From: Candidatus Zixiibacteriota bacterium
GTDB lineage: Bacteria; Zixibacteria; MSB-5A5; SM1-73
Length of the DNA: 8,688 nucleotides
Direction: 5' to 3'
Assembly (NCBI GenBank): GCA_029933635.1
Contig: JAOZNS010000110.1
Location: 1 to 8,688, forward strand
Shown in pieces: positions 6,084 to 8,688 of this stretch (positions within the stretch are counted from its first letter, which is position 1; every line of letters starts with the position of its first letter). Position numbers and translations under genes: made by a program. A model generated the notes under the pieces. It made no database searches and had not been told where the DNA came from. It was given only the letters and a program-made list of their open reading frames with translations.

Positions 6084-6112
6084 TTGACAAATCCTCAGGC
6101 AGGATGTATTTT
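6084..6112 (+). promoter_or_regulatory. Sigma70-type promoter for ssb
   Basis: Perfect -35 box TTGACA (6084-6089), 17-bp spacer and -10 box TATTTT (6107-6112, 4/6). Transcription would start near 6119, leaving a leader of about 37 nt before the ssb start, which has GGAGGT at 6145-6150. Confidence 0.7.
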
Positions 6113-6155
6113 TGAAAAAACGGCGGTCTAATCAAAAATCTGTTGGAGGTAAGAT

Positions 6156-6572
6156 ATGCGAGGAGTAAATAAGGTCATCCTGATCGGAAACTTAGGAAAG
6201 GACCCGGAGCTACGTTATCTTCCTAATGGAGATCCGGTGGTAAAATTTCCGCTGGCCACTGGTTCGAGATGGAAGGATAAAGACGGTCAATTTCAGGAGA
6301 GGACCGATTGGCATAATATAGTTGCTTTCAGAAGGCAGGCAGAAATTTGCAATGAATACCTGAAGAAAGGTAGTCCGGTCTACATAGAGGGGAGGATTCA
6401 GACCCGTTCCTACGATGACCGAGATGGCAACAAAAGATGGATAACTGAGATAATCGCTCGATCGGTGATGATGTTAGGAAGGAAGGGTGAACCCGGGGAG
6501 GAGATTCCTGAAGAGATGGAGGAGCCTTTGACGGAGGAGACCAAAACCGAAGACGAGGATCTACCCTTCTGA
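6156..6572 (+). CDS. ssb: Single-stranded DNA-binding protein
   Basis: A 138-residue SSB that coats single-stranded DNA during replication, repair and recombination and recruits partners through its acidic tail. The OB-fold covers about residues 1-107, with the signature start NKVILIGNLGKDPELRY (5-21), then WHNIVAF (52-58) and GSPVYIEGRIQTRSY (72-86). A short acidic, Glu-rich linker follows, shorter than in the 178-residue E. coli protein, and the tail ends EDEDLPF, equivalent to the DDIPF interaction tip. The start has a good Shine-Dalgarno (GGAGGT, 5 nt upstream) and its own promoter. The gene is not next to rpsF or rpsR, with which ssb is often linked in bacteria, so it may be a stand-alone or second copy. 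No clear terminator follows it. Confidence 0.97.
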   Translation: MRGVNKVILIGNLGKDPELRYLPNGDPVVKFPLATGSRWKDKDGQFQERTDWHNIVAFRRQAEICNEYLKKGSPVYIEGRIQTRSYDDRDGNKRWITEIIARSVMMLGRKGEPGEEIPEEMEEPLTEETKTEDEDLPF

Positions 6573-6616
6573 GCTGAAGGGGATTTTTCTCCGGTGTGAT
6601 GCAAATGCTATGAAAT

Positions 6617-6630
6617 CTAACTTAAGTTAG
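6617..6630. promoter_or_regulatory. Perfect 14-bp palindrome between ssb and the DUF2723 gene
   Basis: CTAACTTAAGTTAG reads the same on both strands over all 14 bp, 44 bp after the ssb stop. With no loop it is more like a protein-binding site than an RNA hairpin. No regulator is assigned and no clear promoter is seen beside it. Confidence 0.35.
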
Positions 6631-6632
6631 TT

Positions 6633-6653
6633 TTTCCCACGATTCATGGGAAA
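6633..6653 (+). other. Hairpin in the ssb-DUF2723 gap
   Basis: Inverted repeat TTTCCCA (6633-6639) and TGGGAAA (6647-6653) with a 7-nt loop, 2 bp after the palindrome. No T-run follows on the plus strand, so it is not a standard terminator. The 162-bp gap holds no other recognisable element, and I found no convincing promoter for the downstream gene. Confidence 0.4.
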
Positions 6654-6734
6654 GACAAAATTAACAGAAAGAAATCAAAATTGCTGAAATCATAGGGGCA
6701 TAGAGTAAACTGCAAAAGCCTGATACAAATTCTG

Positions 6735-8564
6735 ATGTCCTCCCGATGTAAGGTGGCTTTCGCCTGCGCCTTACTTTTTTTCATTGTTTTTTTTATCTAT
6801 TTTCATACCCAAGCGCCTTCCGTTCAATTCATTGATTCCGGGGAACTGGCTGTGGTATGTAAGAGCCTGGGCCTGGCCCATCCCACCGGATATCCCCTTT
6901 ACGTTCTTCTGGGAAGGCTATTTTGTCTTCTGCCTCTCAAGGATATCATTTTCAGAGTGAATCTTATGTCTCTTCTTCTCACCTGTTTGGCTAACACCAT
7001 TGTGTTCTTCATACTTCTCACCATAGGAAAAAATTTTTCGAGAGGGGAAAAAGGAGATTCCAATATCTTAATCTGGTCGGCTTTTGTGGCTTCACTTATC
7101 TTCTCCTTCACTCCCACCCTTTGGTCCCAAGCCACCTCCAACGAGGTCTATTCTTTGAATATCCTGCTTTACACCGTGATTGTGCTGTTGGTCCTGCTCT
7201 GGCAAAACACTAAGGAAAAAAGAGGGTCTGAACGGTTATTTTATCTTTTCACATTTATTTACGCATTAAGCTTTGGCAACCATATGTCCACCATCCTTCT
7301 TTTGCCCTCCCTCCTTTTTATCTTAATTGCTACCCATGGGAGTATCCTTTACAACTGGAAACGAGCGAGTTTGATCTTGGCACTTTTTCTCTTAGGTTTG
7401 TCCATCTATCTTTTTCTTCCTGTTCGATCCTCTCAGAACCCTTTGATGGACTGGGGGAATCCGGAGAGTTGGTCTACATTTAAAAGGCACGTAACCGGCT
7501 GGCAATATCAGGTGTGGATGTTTGCCCAATCAGCTCAAGAACTTTCGAGAAACATCCGAAACTTTATCGAACTTTTTTTTCATCAATTTCCCCTATATCT
7601 TTTGCCTTTATCTTTTTTAGGAATCTTTTGGCTTTTTGTCCACGAGCGGAAGTCCTTGTTCTTCCTTCTGATTCTGTTTTTTGCCAACATCCTTTACGGG
7701 GTCAATTATGCTATCCCCGACATCGACCCCTACTTTTTAGGTTCCTTTATGGTAAATGCAATTTTTTTAGGGACAGGTCTTCATTCCCTTTTTCAAACGA
7801 TCAAGAAACTTAGAATAAAAAAACTTTTTTCATATGGCTTTTTGCTATCATTTATCCTTCTGCCTTTGATTTTGCTTAAAAAAAGCTACCTCGAAAATGA
7901 TCGTAGTCAGAACTTCTTCGCCTATGACTTTGTCTCCAACGTCATGCGATCGGTTAAAAAAGATGCCATCATCCTTACCAATATATGGGATCATTATTCT
8001 CCTTGGCTTTACCTCAGGTATGTGGAATTAAAGAGACCGGATGTTAATTTCTTGGATATAGAGCTTTGCCGGCGCTCATGGTATTTTGATTACGTCAAAC
8101 AAAACTGTGGTGATCTTTATCGAAAATCTGAAGCAGAGATCAAAAGATTTATCCAAGATGTGTATCCTTTTGAAAACCGCCAACCCTATGATCCTCAAGT
8201 CATTGAAGAGGCATATGAGAACATGCTCAACAGTTTCCTTTCGTATAATTTCAGATACAAGCCATTGTATGATGATATGATGGGGAAAGGTAAGATTGGA
8301 CAGATATATTTTAGGATTCCGGAGGGATTGGTCTTCTCACTTGAGGATAGTTTGAAATATTATCCTTATGACTTTCCGGATTTTCAGCTCAGAGGAATTT
8401 TAGACAAAAACGTGTATAGGGATGATCGCACCCTTTTCCATCTGAAAAGATATCCCCTTATGATTGATCTCAGAATTAGGTATTTACTAAGCTTCAAGAA
8501 AGACAAGGAGGCAGATGCTCTTTTGAGAAGATATGAAGCGCTTTTGTCCAAAGCGACTCAGTGA
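6735..8564 (+). CDS. DUF2723 (TMEM260-like, GT117) multi-spanning membrane protein, putative glycosyltransferase
   Basis: A 609-residue integral membrane protein of the DUF2723 family. The family's human member TMEM260 is an O-mannosyltransferase, so a lipid-sugar-dependent glycosyltransferase role is plausible but inferred. The diagnostic N-terminal block is intact: first membrane helix (7-24), then FIDSGELAV with the acidic pair Asp34/Glu37, and LGLAHPTGYPLYVLLGRLF (45-63), followed by RVNLMSLL and SNEVYSL (135-141). About ten or eleven hydrophobic segments run to residue 382 (roughly 74-98, 111-131, 138-156, 168-200, 210-230, 278-302, 307-322, 335-350, 364-382). The remaining 225 residues form a soluble C-terminal part with no domain I recognise. 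The ATG at 6735 is the first start after an in-frame TAG, but no Shine-Dalgarno precedes it. It lies 162 bp after ssb, and transcription from the ssb promoter is possible. The product would sit in the cytoplasmic membrane. Confidence 0.88.
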   Translation: MSSRCKVAFACALLFFIVFFIYFHTQAPSVQFIDSGELAVVCKSLGLAHPTGYPLYVLLGRLFCLLPLKDIIFRVNLMSLLLTCLANTIVFFILLTIGKNFSRGEKGDSNILIWSAFVASLIFSFTPTLWSQATSNEVYSLNILLYTVIVLLVLLWQNTKEKRGSERLFYLFTFIYALSFGNHMSTILLLPSLLFILIATHGSILYNWKRASLILALFLLGLSIYLFLPVRSSQNPLMDWGNPESWSTFKRHVTGWQYQVWMFAQSAQELSRNIRNFIELFFHQFPLYLLPLSFLGIFWLFVHERKSLFFLLILFFANILYGVNYAIPDIDPYFLGSFMVNAIFLGTGLHSLFQTIKKLRIKKLFSYGFLLSFILLPLILLKKSYLENDRSQNFFAYDFVSNVMRSVKKDAIILTNIWDHYSPWLYLRYVELKRPDVNFLDIELCRRSWYFDYVKQNCGDLYRKSEAEIKRFIQDVYPFENRQPYDPQVIEEAYENMLNSFLSYNFRYKPLYDDMMGKGKIGQIYFRIPEGLVFSLEDSLKYYPYDFPDFQLRGILDKNVYRDDRTLFHLKRYPLMIDLRIRYLLSFKKDKEADALLRRYEALLSKATQ

Positions 8565-8584
8565 CCAGAAGGCGAAATTATCCC

Positions 8585-8605
8585 GGGTCGGATGAATCCG
8601 AACCC
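8585..8605. repeat. Bulged hairpin after the DUF2723 gene
   Basis: GGGT-CGGA-TGAA-TCCG-A-ACCC can fold into two 4-bp stems around a single bulged A, closed by a TGAA loop. No T-run follows on either side, so it is a poor terminator. It starts 20 bp after the stop codon. The remaining sequence to the edge (8565-8688) holds no gene. Confidence 0.35.
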
Positions 8606-8629
8606 TATGTTGTGGTTTCTGGCCCGATG

Positions 8630-8688
8630 TGTCAGGCAACTAAAAAATTCGTAGGGGGCTGACATCTTTGTCGGTTGAATTTGTGCGT
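8630..8688. repeat. Possible dispersed-repeat fragment at the right edge
   Basis: Non-coding sequence with a GTAGGGGG block (8651-8658) and a short stem CTGACA/TGTCGG around a 4-nt loop (8659-8674, one G-T pair). The style resembles short palindromic repeats scattered between genes in many candidate-phylum genomes. No second copy lies in the window, so this is a guess from appearance. Confidence 0.2.

Overview
The window looks like a piece of an uncultivated bacterial chromosome, probably from the FCB-affiliated candidate lineages (Zixibacteria, WOR-3/Stahlbacteria, TA06 or similar). The pointers are a secreted gingipain-family (C25) peptidase ending in a PKD-like domain and a dockerin-type double calcium repeat, a multi-spanning DUF2723/GT117 protein, and an archaemetzincin-family gene in a bacterial context. 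This placement is inference; no rRNA, tRNA or ribosomal protein gene is present to confirm it. I see no mobile element and no CRISPR array.

The left half (1-3136) is read on the minus strand. In transcription order it holds an archaemetzincin homologue, a DUF488 protein, a PflX-type radical SAM protein, an endonuclease V homologue and, behind its own promoter, a cysteine-rich protein cut by the window edge. The first three genes are tightly packed (6-nt gap, then an ATGA stop/start overlap) and follow a good sigma70-type promoter at 3319-3347. Two of the genes are striking. The archaemetzincin homologue has lost the catalytic Glu and two of three zinc-binding His but keeps all four structural-zinc Cys. 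The endonuclease V homologue has lost all three metal-binding acidic residues but keeps the Lys, the His residues and the rest of the fold signature. Both are full-length and undisrupted, so they look like maintained pseudoenzymes. Their DUF488 and radical SAM neighbours have intact motifs.

The middle (3137-5994) has an intergenic stretch with a promoter, a long leader, weak candidates for a small ORF and a small RNA, and a clear rho-independent terminator (3527-3570) that closes the minus-strand C25 peptidase gene. That gene starts from a strong extended -10 promoter. A roughly 90-bp spacer containing a TTTACA-N7-TGTAAA dyad separates it from the divergent promoter of ssb.

The right half is on the plus strand: ssb (single-stranded DNA-binding protein with the acidic DLPF tip), an intergenic region with a perfect 14-bp palindrome and a hairpin, then a 609-residue DUF2723 membrane protein. 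The last 124 bp have no gene and carry hairpins that may belong to a dispersed repeat. The peptidase and the membrane protein both point to the cell envelope and secretion, but nothing in the sequence shows that they act together.
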